From: Heterocephalus glaber
Lineage: Eukaryota > Chordata > Mammalia > Rodentia > Bathyergidae
Assembly: GCF_000247695.1 (NCBI RefSeq)
Contig: NW_004624805.1
Span: 1,489,433-1,553,432, forward strand
DNA: 64,000 nucleotides
Direction: 5' to 3'
Within the stretch, counting starts at the first letter, position 1; every line of letters begins with the position of its first letter. Positions 48,152 to 58,498 of the stretch are shown piece after piece. The notes below the pieces were generated by a model. The model was not told where the DNA came from, did not search any database, and was given only the letters and a program-made list of their open reading frames with translations. The position numbers and the translations under genes were made by a program.

Positions 48152-48355
48152 TGGGGATTTTGAGTGTTTGTTTGTTGTTTTTTAGGGTTCTGGGGATTGG
48201 ACCCAGAGGCCTCTACCATTAAACTCTGCTCCCAGCCATTTTTTCCTCTCCATTTTGAGACAGGGTCACACTAGGTAGTCCAGGCTGCCCTTGAGCTTGA
48301 GGTCCTCTTGCCACCCCCTCTTGAGTAGCAGGGATCACAGGCCCACAAATCTGGA
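48152..48355 (-). mobile_element. B1-dID SINE with perfect 14-base target duplication
   Basis: Reverse ID monomer (TCTGGGGATTGGACCCAGAG), reverse B1 (TTTTGAGACAGGGTCACACT, then GAGTAGCAGGGATCACAGGC). AGTCTGTTCCTTTT occurs at 48138-48151 and 48356-48369. It inserted into the antisense L1 tail and splits it. Confidence 0.93.
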
Positions 48356-48639
48356 AGTCTGTTCCTTTTCATCCCAGAATAATATTGCACTGTCCCTTGG
48401 TAGTTGCTTCAGCATTTTCTGCACCGGCATAGTGTACATGTGCTTGCTCACACACTCACACTGTCGGTGTCTTTCCAGCATTGGCTCGGATGTCACTGTC
48501 AGGGGCCCCTCCCTGATGCCTCCCAGGCTTAGCCCGATCCTCCTGGCCTGTATTACTGCACCGTGTGGTCCTCTTCTTCAGCCCTGTTCACCTCGCCCTT
48601 GGGAGAACAGAATGGACAGGGTGGTCCTTCGCTCCTGCA

Positions 48640-48720
48640 CCCCAGCGCCCAGCATGGGGCCTGACTCGTGGTAGATTCTCAGTAGATGTTGAGCGGATAA
48701 AAGTGACGGAGCAGACTGTC
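48640..48720 (+). mobile_element. L2 3'-end fragment
   Basis: CCAGCGCCCAGCATGGGGCC, then TGGTAGATTCTCAGTAGATG follows the L2 3' wording. Confidence 0.5.
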
Positions 48721-50141
48721 ACTTGCTTGTGTGCGTGCGCACATGTGTGGTGTCCTCGGGGATTGACGTGTAAAGAGCCTGACGCAGAGAATGAAGAGTT
48801 TTCGAGACCTCCCTCTGTTTGTAAAGGAAAAGAAGCAAGGAGCGAGGGCCTGTAGCTTTTCACAGCTTAGATTTGTTAATGAAAAGCATAAAAATTGCTC
48901 TCATCTGGGTTCCACTTTGATTTTATTTTTTACCCACTGGACCCAAAGGAAGCTAAGAGCAAAGAGTAATTAGATGTCAAGAGCATGTTGCTTGGAGTCT
49001 GGGGCCCGCTGAACACAGTGGCTAATCTGGACTCCTTTCTTTTCTTTCCTGTAATGGGGAAGTGTTAGGTTGAGAGACCTGGCTTATTGAATCCAGTAAT
49101 GGCTTTGTCTTAGCTCTTAGCTGCCACTGAGCCACACAGTACCCAGGAGCTGAGGGCAGTGTTTGAGGAGCATGATTCAAAGGGGAAAGCCACGCTGACT
49201 TGACCATCCTGAAAACCATTAAAGTTGCTCAACATGAATGCCAGCAGGGCCGGAACGGGCTGTACCCAACTGCCTACCACCCCGAGGCGTACAGCCTCCC
49301 AGTGCTTCTTGGACAAAGCCCAGAGCGAAAGAGCTCTGAGCATTCGCTCCTGGTGGGGACCCAGGAGCCAGCGGGAGACCCTGACCACCTGGGTCATAAG
49401 GGCCTGGTTTGCCGTGGACAGAGCTGAGGGCAGGCAGCGCCAAGGGGATCGGGCTGTGGGGCCAGTCCTCCCTCCTTGGGGTGGCCCTGATGCCACCACT
49501 CCGCTGCTGCGTCCCTTACAGCTTAGAAACGCATGTTTACCAAAACGTGGTGGTTCAGCCACAGGAGGGTCCTCATATCACGATAGGAGCCCGGATCTGA
49601 GCAAAGGGTGAGGGTCAGGAGCCCAGTCCCTTTCTGGACAAGACCTTGAGGAAGTGACTTGGCCTCGGATTTGGGTTGCCATGGTACCTGCATCACAACA
49701 TCCTCCATTCACCTCTTAGTGGTGAGTGAGGGCAGAGACTTGGGCGGGCCTTGGTGGAGCAGCCTGCAGGAGCCAGCCCAGCCCCACCTTGGCTCAGTGT
49801 GCGCCTGCCAGGCCTCCCAGGGAGGGTGCATTCTCACAGCGCCAGGTTTGAACCTGCAGACTGCTGTTACTAAGCTATTCCTGAGTGGCCCACTCTTCCC
49901 TCCTCCCTCCCTTCCTTTGGTCCACACAGATGCCTGTGTTCCTGCACAGCTGGCTGCCTGCCCCGGCCATCCGCCAGAGTCAAGGGCCCTTCCCAAGGCC
50001 ACGGGATGTTTCTGTGAGGCCACGTTTCTGGGCACAGCTAGCAGGCATGATGCCTCTCCCCAGAATAGAAAAGGCAGTTTTGCCCCTTACAGCCTGTTCT
50101 CCAGAGTAGTGAAATCCTGCTTTAAAAAACATTCTTAAAAT

Positions 50142-50286
50142 AGTCCCAGCACTCTGGAAGGCTGAGGCAGGAGGATCAAAAGTTCAAGGCCAGCCTGGGC
50201 AACTTAGTGAGATCCTGTCTCAAAATAAAAAATAAAAAAGGCCTGGGGTGAAACTCAGGGTGAAGGCCTTGGATTCAATCCCCAGT

Positions 50287-50287
<1 letters not shown>
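50142..50287 (+). mobile_element. B1-dID SINE, 5'-truncated
   Basis: Starts within B1 (AGTCCCAGCACTCTGGAAGG), continues to GAGATCCTGTCTCAAAATAA, then the ID-like monomer GGCCTGGGGTGAAACTCAGG ending TTCAATCCCCAGTGA. Its tail has become a CA microsatellite. Confidence 0.9.

Positions 50288-50329
<42 letters not shown>
50288..50329. repeat. (CA)21 microsatellite
   Basis: Uninterrupted CA dinucleotides directly at the SINE 3' end, about 21 units. Confidence 0.97.
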
Positions 50330-50331
<2 letters not shown>

Positions 50332-51162
50332 CCCAAACTACCAAACAAAAACACTTTACAGCTACCTGAAAATATATGAAAAGGCCCATCATAGTTTTCA
50401 GTTTTCCCCTCACATGTACCAAACACTGCTCCCATGCATTGATTCCCTTTTGAAAAAGCCGTTGAGCTGAGCTGCAAAGGATGGACTGGGGCACAAGGCT
50501 CCTTGCTGGAAGGCCAGGCCAGCCCCCTGCGTCCTTCTGCCGTCCAGGCACTGCCCCATCCCTCCCGGGGGCATGGTCCACGAGGGGGGAGATTACCCCA
50601 GCAGGCGGAGGGGAGAGCACAACGTCCCTGGCTTCCTCCCAAGAGTGTGCACTGGCCAAAGCTTCAGGGTGAGGCTTTTCCTCCCAACAGCAGATGTCCA
50701 AACCCGAGAATAATAGAGAGAGGCTCTCCTGCGGAAATAAGAGGAATCGAGTCCAGTGGCGAGGGTGAAGCAGCCTGTCTTCACGCTGTGAAGGACTCTT
50801 GCCAGCCTCTTTCTCTCTCCCATTATAACGACTCTGAAGCCAGAGGGAGTGGAAGTCCATTAGGGGTCGGGGCCTGCTGTCACGGAACGAACCCAGTCAG
50901 TTTGGAGCCCGTGTCATCCGTCCTTCATCCTTCGGTGCAGGAGGCGACAGCTGGCAAGAGGAGCTTCTCGGTCCCTCGGTCAGGCTTCGGAGATGAGCAC
51001 CCACCACGGGTCTGAGCATCTCCGAGAGCCGGTGCCCAGCCTCTCCTGCCATTCGGGGAATGCAGCACATTTTGGAGGCCAGCTCGGTCCCGGGACAGCC
51101 CATCTGCTGTGGTTCATACTGAGTCGCAGGGGAGCAGAACCCCTGGTCAAGGTGGATGCTGG

Positions 51163-51253
51163 GTTTCCTCCTTTTTTTTTTTTTTTTTTGGTGCCAGGGA
51201 TCAAACTCGGGACCTTGCGCTTGGGGCAGAACCACTGAGCTAAATCCCCAGCC
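51163..51253 (-). mobile_element. ID SINE, antisense, with target-site duplication
   Basis: A long poly-T, GGTGCCAGGGATCAAACTCG, then ACCACTGAGCTAAATCCCCA. CAAGGTGGATGCTGG at 51148-51162 and CAAGGTGGATTCTGG at 51254-51268 form a 15-base duplication with one mismatch. Confidence 0.9.
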
Positions 51254-51534
51254 CAAGGTGGATTCTGGTAAAAACAAAAAGAGGAGCTGGCTGGTGAGGA
51301 CTGGGAAGGAATAAGCCCAAACAGACTACGGCGGCTCCGCACACTTGGTCAGGCTTGTGCTTAACAGAAAATCCAACCAAACAGAAAGCATTTTTTAAAT
51401 GCCCATGGCACCATGGTAATCGTCTTTGAAAGAATGTCGCACACCCTGTACATTGAGATGATAGCCGCTCAAGGTACTCAGGACTTTTTCACATTAAGAA
51501 GAATCCTGGCCGCGTAAGCAGTGCGGGAACACAG

Positions 51535-52180
51535 ACAGTAATAACTAGTATTAACTGGGCATTAACTGTGTGCCAGCAACCATTTTCAGCCTTTTGTATA
51601 TACAGATTCATTAATGCAGCAACACTACGAGAAAAGCAGTGTTGTTAGTAGTAGTATTTCAAAGATGAAAAAAATGTGGCATGCCATCAACAGATGAATG
51701 GATAAAGAATGTGCTGTTCACACACAATGGAGTACTACTCTGCCATAACGGAGGAGTCATTTGTAGGAAACGGATGCACCTTGAGGCCATAATGTTAAGT
51801 GAAATAGATCAGACACACAAGCTTAAATGTCTCATGGTTTCTCTTATGTGAGAAGCCCTAAGTGTAAATAAAGAGCAAAATAAAAGGTAGGTAACAGGAA
51901 GTGGAGAAACAGATCTTTCTCAGAAGGAGAGGGGACCAGGAGCTGCAGAGGGAAGGAGAGGATGGAACAAGAATGAAAAAGGATTAAGATATGCTACGTG
52001 CATGTAGCAACTCCACACAAGGAATGCAAACATTACACACTGCAAATGTGCACTAATAAAAAATTGTTAATAAATTATCCATAGCAAAAAAAGGAAAAAA
52101 TTTAAAAAGCAATTAAATTGTCACAGACACACAGCCAGTAAGTGGCAGACTGCACGACTCTGAAAACCACACTGTTAATT
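51535..52180 (-). mobile_element. MIR SINE, antisense, split by an L1
   Basis: Left part 51535-51667: TATTAACTGGGCATTAACTG, TGTGCCAGCAACC, CAGATTCATTAATGCAGCAA and TTTCAAAGATGAAAAAA. Right part 52096-52180: CACACAGCCAGTAAGTGGCA, then GACTCTGAAAACCACACTG. Together they give the reverse MIR order, interrupted by L1 at 51668-52095. Confidence 0.75.
51668..52095 (+). mobile_element. L1 3' end (ORF2 tail and 3' UTR), inserted in MIR
   Basis: CCATCAACAGATGAATGGAT, AATGGAGTACTACTCTGCC and TTAAGTGAAATAGATCAGAC are the end of L1 ORF2 and early 3' UTR. The tail ends in an A-rich run after AATAAATTATCC. 5'-truncated and without coding capacity. Confidence 0.9.
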
Positions 52181-54342
52181 GGTAGTATTCTGTTTTTTTC
52201 TGTACGTAAGAAGAGTTGAAAATGAGCTGCTTTATTTTGACCTCCAGCGAGGCGCAGTGTGACTCTGTTCATGCCGGGATCTGACTTTGGGAGAAGGTAG
52301 AGACACCCTCGCACCCGTGTCTTGGAATGAGAGGCCAGGGTGCAGAAAGGCCAGGCCTTGACCCTCAGGCCAGGGTTCTGAAAATGAACCAAAGCAATCA
52401 AGAATGAGTGACGATTGATCTTGAGTATTGATCATCTGAGGTGAAGGCAGAGGCCCACCTGAAGAGACGGCACAGCGCCCCTGCAGAGTCTGAGGCCTGA
52501 ACAGAAGACGTGTTTTAAAATGCTAAGCGCACACAGCGGGCCACCCGCAGCCCCGTCCTGGAGCTCATCAGTACAGCCTGCGCACAGGCTGCTTCTCTGC
52601 TGGGCTGTGAGCGCCTTACAGGCACAGGTGTCCTGTAGACACAAGGGCCTGGCTCTAGAACCTTGTGCACATAGCACACTCTGAGGATGCTCAAGTCCTG
52701 ACAGGAAGTGGTGCAGTGTGCGCCTGTGAGCTATGTGTCAAGACCTACTCGCTACCGAGTAAGTAGCTGTTACACTGTGTTCTTTGGGAAACATGACAGG
52801 AAAAGGCTGAATGTGCTCAGGCAGGTGTGGCTCTCTGGGGTACTCTCCATCGCTGCTTGGCTGAGCCAGCTGATCAGACTCCAGATGCAGAAGGCCGACT
52901 CAGGAGCGTGCAGTAAGCACCCTGTCCTTCCTCTCGCCTGGGAGCATGGGCCAGGACAAAGCCGGCGCCTGCTACACCAATAGCTGGAAAGAGAGCGGGG
53001 ATTAGATGTTGCCTAACACCCTGGGATTTGGCTTCCCTTTTCTTTATGAGTGACCTAAAATATGTCGAATGCCTTGGAACTGATAGAAAACTGATGAGTG
53101 GTCTCGCCTGCTTCTGCAGTCTGCATCTGTGTCCCCTAGAACCGGCTGTGCTACCACAGCAGAACCTTAATGGGGTGCACGTGACAAGACCCCTGTGAGC
53201 ACAGGCTGGAGTCCTCTGGGGCACTTCACATTTGAGACTCCGGCCATTCTGGGTTCAGCCACTTCCTCCTTTTGCCTGCAGATGGGTAGCAACTCCTTTT
53301 TATTTGTTGAGTGTGTAAATAACCTAGAGATTCAGTCTGCTCCTAGAAAATGCAAAGAGCAGAAGTGAAATAAGGAAGTGGATTTTCACTGTGCATGTTC
53401 ATTCTGAGCTTGGAGGTTTTTCTCGTCCGTGAGTCTGATTCTTACCGAGGACTGCTTGCTGGTGTTTGGAAAGCACTCAGCATCACTTAAGACTGCCAGA
53501 GCCTGAGCCCTTGAAGAAGCTGGAGCTTGCCACTCCTTTGTTTTCATTCATTGCGGAGCTCTGTGGTGTGTTAAGAGGCTAGGGCAAGAAGTCACAAGCT
53601 GTGGGTCCTGACAGTAGTTACCCAGCCTCTGGGCTGCTTTGTCTGTGAAAGGAGGAGGTGGACCAGATGGCTGCTGGGAATCCCAGTAATGGCCCCTCTG
53701 GATGAAGCAGGAAGTTGCTAATAGGGAGGTCATTAAGAGGCTTGGTGACTCAGCCTTGGGGACTAGGGGAAGACAAACTCCCTGAGGTCCTGGTCAGGAA
53801 TCAGAGCTGCCAGACCAAGCTTCCTCTCAGCCTTTATTTCCGAATCATCTTATGAGCTCGCCCACCACTCCACTCGCCTCTGCACTCACTAAGCCCTGGC
53901 TGGAGAGGAAGTGCAGCGGAGCCAGGGCCCCCCTGTGCCCCAGCTCCAGCCACGCACAGGACGCGGAGTCCAGTGGACAGGGGAGTGGGAGCCAGCGGCG
54001 GGCCTGCTCATAAAGGATTATAGTGGGCATTCAGAGGCAGCGTTCCTTAGCCGCTCACCTTTGCTCTCTGTGGATAAATGCTCCTCATCTTCTATTTTAT
54101 ATATGGGGTGCTGAGGGCCGGAATGGGAGAATGGAGGACAAGGGACCACAGTGGGAATCATCACATTGCTGTTTAGAAATGAAGACCCTGAACCCGTATC
54201 TGGGACCAGCTAGGGTCCCAGCCATGGTGACAGACTCCGTCTGAGGGAAACCACGCCCTGATAGTCCCCTCTAAGTTTTTTCTCCTGTGCAAGCTCACAT
54301 CACACTGCTTTGTTGATGTGGCTGCATTGCTTAGTTTTTGTC

Positions 54343-54550
54343 TCTTTCCTTGAAATACTTGGGGTGGAACCTCGGGTCCCGCACATGCTCGGCAAGTGCC
54401 TACCACCGGGATGCGTCTCCTGCCCTTCTGATTTTGAGACAAGTTCTCGCCAGGTTGCCCAAACTGAGCTCAAACTTATAATCTCCTTCCTCAGCCTCCA
54501 GAGTAGCTGGGATTACAGGCGTGCACCACTCTCCCCGATCGGGCTGTTCT
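54343..54550 (-). mobile_element. B1-dID SINE, antisense
   Basis: Reverse ID monomer (GCACATGCTCGGCAAGTGCC), then reverse B1 (TTTTGAGACAAGTTCTCGCC, GAGTAGCTGGGATTACAGGC). The flanks share a loose TTTTTGT-TCT word that may be a decayed target duplication. Confidence 0.88.
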
Positions 54551-54874
54551 TAACCATGATTATTTTTGTTTCTCAGTCCTTGCCCAAAAGCTACTGAGTA
54601 CTGAGGTGATGGCTCTGTAGAAAACTCGAGCTAGATCTCCAAGAAAAGAAAGCAGCTCTTCCTGTCACTTAGTCTCAAAAGAAAGCAGAGCCATTGTGGA
54701 GGGCTAAAAAGATTTGGTTTTCCACTTCTACCTACAGTCACATGGGTGCTCATTTGTGAAATCGTTCACTTGTAAAGTGAGCCACCCGTTAGTGAGGAAG
54801 AGCTGCTCCCGCTAATTGGCGGACTGGAGGGGAGAGCAGCATAGTTAGAGGTTGGAGTAATGGACCAGGTGCCC

Positions 54875-54965
54875 TTGACTTCTATTTCTGGTTCTTTCAC
54901 TAACTTGCTGTGTGGCCCTGGGCGGTTTCACCTCAGTTCTCTGGGCCTCGCTTTCCCCAGGAAAT
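54875..54965 (+). mobile_element. MIR fragment
   Basis: CACTAACTTGCTGTGTGGCCC, then GGGCCTCGCTTTCCCCAGG follows the MIR core closely. Confidence 0.75.
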
Positions 54966-56504
54966 TTTTCCACTTATTCTTTGTGGAAGATCCGGGATGA
55001 TCAAAGAAGCAGTGTTTGCAGAGCTTCTTAAAGATGCCTGGATGGTGGTTTAATAGATATTAATTGATAAATCCTTTGATTATTGATAGAGCTATATAGT
55101 TGAGCTTTTAATTAGCTCCTTGGGCCTAATATGCCCACAGGAATTACACAGTCCTAAGGCAACTGGCCAGGTCCGGCGATGATCATTAGGAGTGTGTGAT
55201 GCCACTGCATATGGAGTCGCAGAGCACCGAGATGTCTTTCCACAGTGGCAGGGATTTGGTGGCTGCCCTGATAGCCAGGTCCGGGGAACCCGCCGTGCAG
55301 GTGCACGCAGGAGAAGCCCAGCTCTCCCTAGTGAGGGGAAGAAGGCAAGACAGAGACCCTTGTTTGTTGTATGCTTATTGTTTCTGTTCTGCCAGCTTCG
55401 AGCAGCGTTCAGGGTCCTAAGCTGTGAGGTGCAGGGGTGGAAATTGCCAGCCCCCTGAAGGCAGAGCAGGGCCCTTACAGCGGGCACCGTGGCCCTGCCC
55501 ACCCGCACAGCTGCTCCTGCCGCTCTGCCCTCATTGCCTTCGCAGTCCTGCCCCTGGGTGCCCAGCTCTGCCCTCCCGGTCAGTGTGAGGACAGGATCAC
55601 CTGCCAGTGTCCCCGTGTGTGCCTGTCCTTCTGTCTGTGCAGCAACCCAGTCCGGAAAACCACCCACTCGTTCACCTGGCTCCCACTTTCCCTTCTCAGT
55701 GTTTCAGATGAAAATAAAAAACATCAAAATCTGTGCTCAGAGCAGACTTGGAGGGGAATCCACTGTTCTGCACCCCAGTACAAATGTCTGCAGGGACAGG
55801 ACACCATCCTGGGGCCTTGCCTGGGAGTCAGGGCTCCAGCGTTGACCGCAGACAGCAGCAGCCAGAGGCAGGAGCCCCCGCCGCCCCCCGCCCAGGGCAG
55901 CCCAGATGGCTTTGTTTGGACCCTTGGCAGACGTGGCTCTCTGCAGCAGCAGGGACCACTCAGAGCGGTGTGTGTTTCATTTCACAAGGAGGGAAGGAGC
56001 AGGAGTTGCCAGGGAACCAGCCCTCTGCCTTGTGCTAAGTGGGTCTTTGTCAGGTGGAGCAAGGGCTTCAAGTCACAGACACTAGAGGCTTTTCCTCACA
56101 ACACGCTCACCCCAGCTGTGGTGCCCTTTCCTCCTTTGGGGGGGCTGCCCGGCAGACACAGTGGGCCCTTTCCCCAGGCCGCCGAGCCCAGCCAGCACCA
56201 AGCCAGGACTCTGCCCTGGGCATGGCAATGTGGGGCCCTTGATGAAACCGGCTCGGGAATTTGAAGACAGCGCAGCAGCAGAGCATTGGACCACAGGCCC
56301 AAGAAGCCAGGCCTGACCACGCCCCACCTGGGCTGGTCAAGGCGGGGAAGAAAGAGCAGGGAAGGGAGATCTTTTTAATGACTCATGTTTCCAGCACACA
56401 AATAATTTTCTTCTTCTAAACCCCAAGTTAGGAAATTTGAAAATTATTCTGGTTGCCTACAGTTACTCTTTTATTGGCCGGGATTTGGGACCAGAACAAT
56501 GAAG

Positions 56505-56740
56505 AATCCCAGGAAGAGCTGAGTTTGTTGAGTGCTTGCTTTGGGCCAGTGCTATGTGAGGGATCTGTTACTGCCACGCTCTACCTTGAGGGCCCCAATT
56601 GCCCTTTTACAGATGGGGAAACTGAGGCCAAAGGGAATGCTGCATGTGCCTTGCCTAAGGTCCAGCAACTTGAATGTCTGGGAGCCTGGCTTCAGACAGG
56701 CCTTGGTGCCTGGCCGGGTTGCTGTGTGTCCTGCCCGCAG
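56505..56740 (-). mobile_element. MIR, antisense
   Basis: TTGAGTGCTTGCTTTGGGCC, TTTTACAGATGGGGAAACTG, AGGCCAAAGGGAATGC and TGCCTAAGGTCCAGCAACTT is the reverse MIR order over about 230 bases. Confidence 0.82.
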
Positions 56741-57599
56741 GTTAGACGAGTCATGGAAGCGGTCAGATCTGGTGTTTTGTGGCTGTGAAGTTCAGGTGAA
56801 ATCCATAAATACCTGGCCCTCAGGGAGTAGAAGACCTTCGGGTGTTTTCACAGGGAGATTGGAAGTAGCAGAGCTTCCCCTCCATGGCCGCCTGAGATGC
56901 AGAGTTGTGCATCTAAGTAATAAAGGTCCTTCGGGGAGGAGGCAGCAGTGGCCAGGACACAAGGCGTATGTACCGGTGCTCGGCTTTAGCTCACTCGCTG
57001 TCCTTGAGCTTGAAAAAGAAGCCTGTTTCCCCGAGCTTCAGAGTGAAATGCACTCGCACTCGGAGCCCAGGACAAGAAAGAAGTAGCTGTAACAAGAGAC
57101 AGTAGGCGCCCTCCTTCCTGTTACTTATGCAGACAAAATGGCTTTGAAATTCCAGTGAGGAGGCTGGGAAGATAAAAGAATGCAGCCCTTCTAGAAACCG
57201 GTCTCTATTCCAGCCCCGTTTCACTTGGGCAACAAACCTATCGGCCAAGCGTTCACAAGGGGCACCCTGGGCCTGGGGACGGGTGGACGGCACAGGACTG
57301 ACCCTCAGGTCTAGGGCGGAGGGCACACAGGCAGGTCGGGGCAGGCGAAGAACGAGCCTCCAAAAAGCATTCTGCAACCCAGCGGGCAGAGAAAGGGGAT
57401 CCTGGGAAAAATCCGCCATTCCCAGGGCAAGAATAAGATTCCTCCTCTGCCTTCTTCAGCAGAATGAGCCCCGTCCATAGACTCGGGGCCGGGCACACTA
57501 TCTATCGGTGTAAACGCAATCACATGGGCGCAAAACTGTCCTGCGGCTCTTCCAGGGGGCTAAGTAACTTTCGCTTTCATGCAGCAAGAGGAGCCCCAT

Positions 57600-57990
57600 C
57601 CGTACAGCAGGGGGGGCGCCCTGATTGCTTCCCAGCTGAGGGGTTCGCTGGTCCTCCTGGTGCCGCCGGGGACGCTGGCTTCTCTTTGCGCCGGGCTCGC
57701 ACTGGGATCCAGAGCTGCCTGCCCGCTCGCTCGCTCGCTCGTCCGGCAGCCTCCGCCCGCCCTCAGCTGCAGAGGGCTGGCACATTAGCGACAGGAAGTG
57801 GAGTCCCGCTGGGAGGCTGGGAATCCGACCGCCTTCCCAGTGCAGCCTGGCCGGGAGGAAGCGGCCGCCGCTCCCTCTGCGCACCCCGCTTGGCGCTGCC
57901 CCTCCCCGCCCGGAGGGAAAAGTCTGCGGTGCTGGGAACTGTCCGGGAAGCCGACAAAGGCACACCCGAGGGGAGCACGGGAAGAACTTG
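57600..57990 (+). promoter_or_regulatory. FRMD4A: Intragenic CpG island, candidate internal promoter
   Basis: By eye about 28 CpG dinucleotides occur in the roughly 290 bases from 57690, while surrounding introns have few. The island includes a NotI site (GCGGCCGC at 57861-57868), a (CGCT)n run at 57725-57741 and an ETS-type site ACAGGAAGTG at 57791-57800. No TATA box is evident, as usual for CpG-island promoters. It lies 230-620 bases upstream of exon g. The role as a promoter is inference from composition and position. Confidence 0.55.
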
Positions 57991-58049
57991 GTCTGCTCCG
58001 TTAAGAAGCCTCCTGCAGGAGAATCCACACCCACGGAGCCTGGTGTTGA

Positions 58050-58071
58050 ACCGAGGGCTGCTGTGGTGAGT
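58050..58071 (+). promoter_or_regulatory. FRMD4A: Consensus splice donor downstream of the CpG island
   Basis: CTGTG|GTGAGTG at 58061-58072 is a near-perfect 5' splice site; an exon using it would end at 58065. It could join to the acceptor at 58223, but that intron would be only 158 bases. No ATG in frame with exon g was found nearby, so an alternative first exon would be untranslated or use a start further downstream, such as the methionine in exon h. Confidence 0.4.
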
Positions 58072-58223
58072 GTGTATGTTTCCACATGAGGCAAGGAGGC
58101 GCAAAGGACCGCACAGTCTGCTCTGATAAGGAAACTGCCAGCTGTCGAAAGTTAACCGGGAACAAGGGCAGTGGCCAGCAGAGCCAGCTCTCCTGAGCTT
58201 AAACCGCACTGTTTTCTGTCCAG

Positions 58224-58300
58224 ATATTCCAATGGAGGCAGCTGGAAAACCTGTATTTCAGAGAAAAGAAGTTCTCCGTGGAAGTTCATGACCCCCGAAG
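58224..58300 (+). CDS. FRMD4A: FRMD4A exon g: FERM F3 lobe (77 bp)
   Basis: Encodes IFQWRQLENLYFREKKFSVE followed by VHDPR, ending with AG of an arginine codon (phase 0 to 2). It forms central strands of the F3 PH-like fold. QLENLYFREKKF is nearly invariant between FRMD4 paralogues. The acceptor is GTTTTCTGTCCAG, the donor AG|GTGAGT. A CpG island lies directly upstream. Confidence 0.95.
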
Positions 58301-58452
58301 GTGAGTGAGGGGTCTTTTTCTGGTGTATTAATTAGAATCCGGTGTTTGTGCTGCCCCTGTTCACGTTGGGTTTGGGCAAAGGGAAAGAGTTCAAATCAGA
58401 CAGTAAAGCTTTGTTTGGTATACATGTGTGGGTGCATGCCATGAGTCCAGCC

Positions 58453-58498
58453 GTGTGTGTGTGTGCGTGCGTGCGTGTGTGTGTGTGTGTGTGTGTGG
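58453..58498. repeat. (TG)n/(GCGT)n microsatellite
   Basis: Alternating GT and GCGT units over about 45 bases, with Z-DNA-forming potential, about 150 bases downstream of exon g. Confidence 0.95.

Larger units (their letters stand above)
31800..58223 (+). other. FRMD4A: FRMD4A intron f-g (26424 bp)
   Basis: Donor GTAAGG, acceptor GTTTTCTGTCCAG. Besides the elements listed separately it holds a pyrimidine-rich tract (32883-33045), an unnamed GC-rich block (about 35300-36330), a stretch at 39740-40530 with no identity, a possible antisense LTR at about 41160-41710 (no firm ends) and a single-copy-looking segment at 42270-42700. Stretches at 32.0-33.8, 44.3-45.8, 46.4-47.9, 48.8-50.1, 52.2-54.3 and 55.0-56.4 kb show nothing I can name. 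Long frames there lack ATG starts or family resemblance. Confidence 0.8.

Noticed and set aside
50288..50329. CRISPR-like or coding repeat (Val-Cys runs in minus-strand frames)
   Set aside because: The repeated residues are merely a translated CA microsatellite.
55437..56264. 275-codon open frame, the longest in the window
   Set aside because: It starts at GTG rather than ATG, lies in GC-rich intron and is rich in Pro/Ser/Gln without domain-like pattern. It resembles no protein I know and has other open frames overlapping on both strands.
57464..58069. 201-codon plus-strand frame through the CpG island toward exon g
   Set aside because: Joined at the 58065 donor it would enter exon g in the wrong phase (two bases left over). 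Its Arg/Ala/Pro-rich content is typical of open frames in CpG islands.
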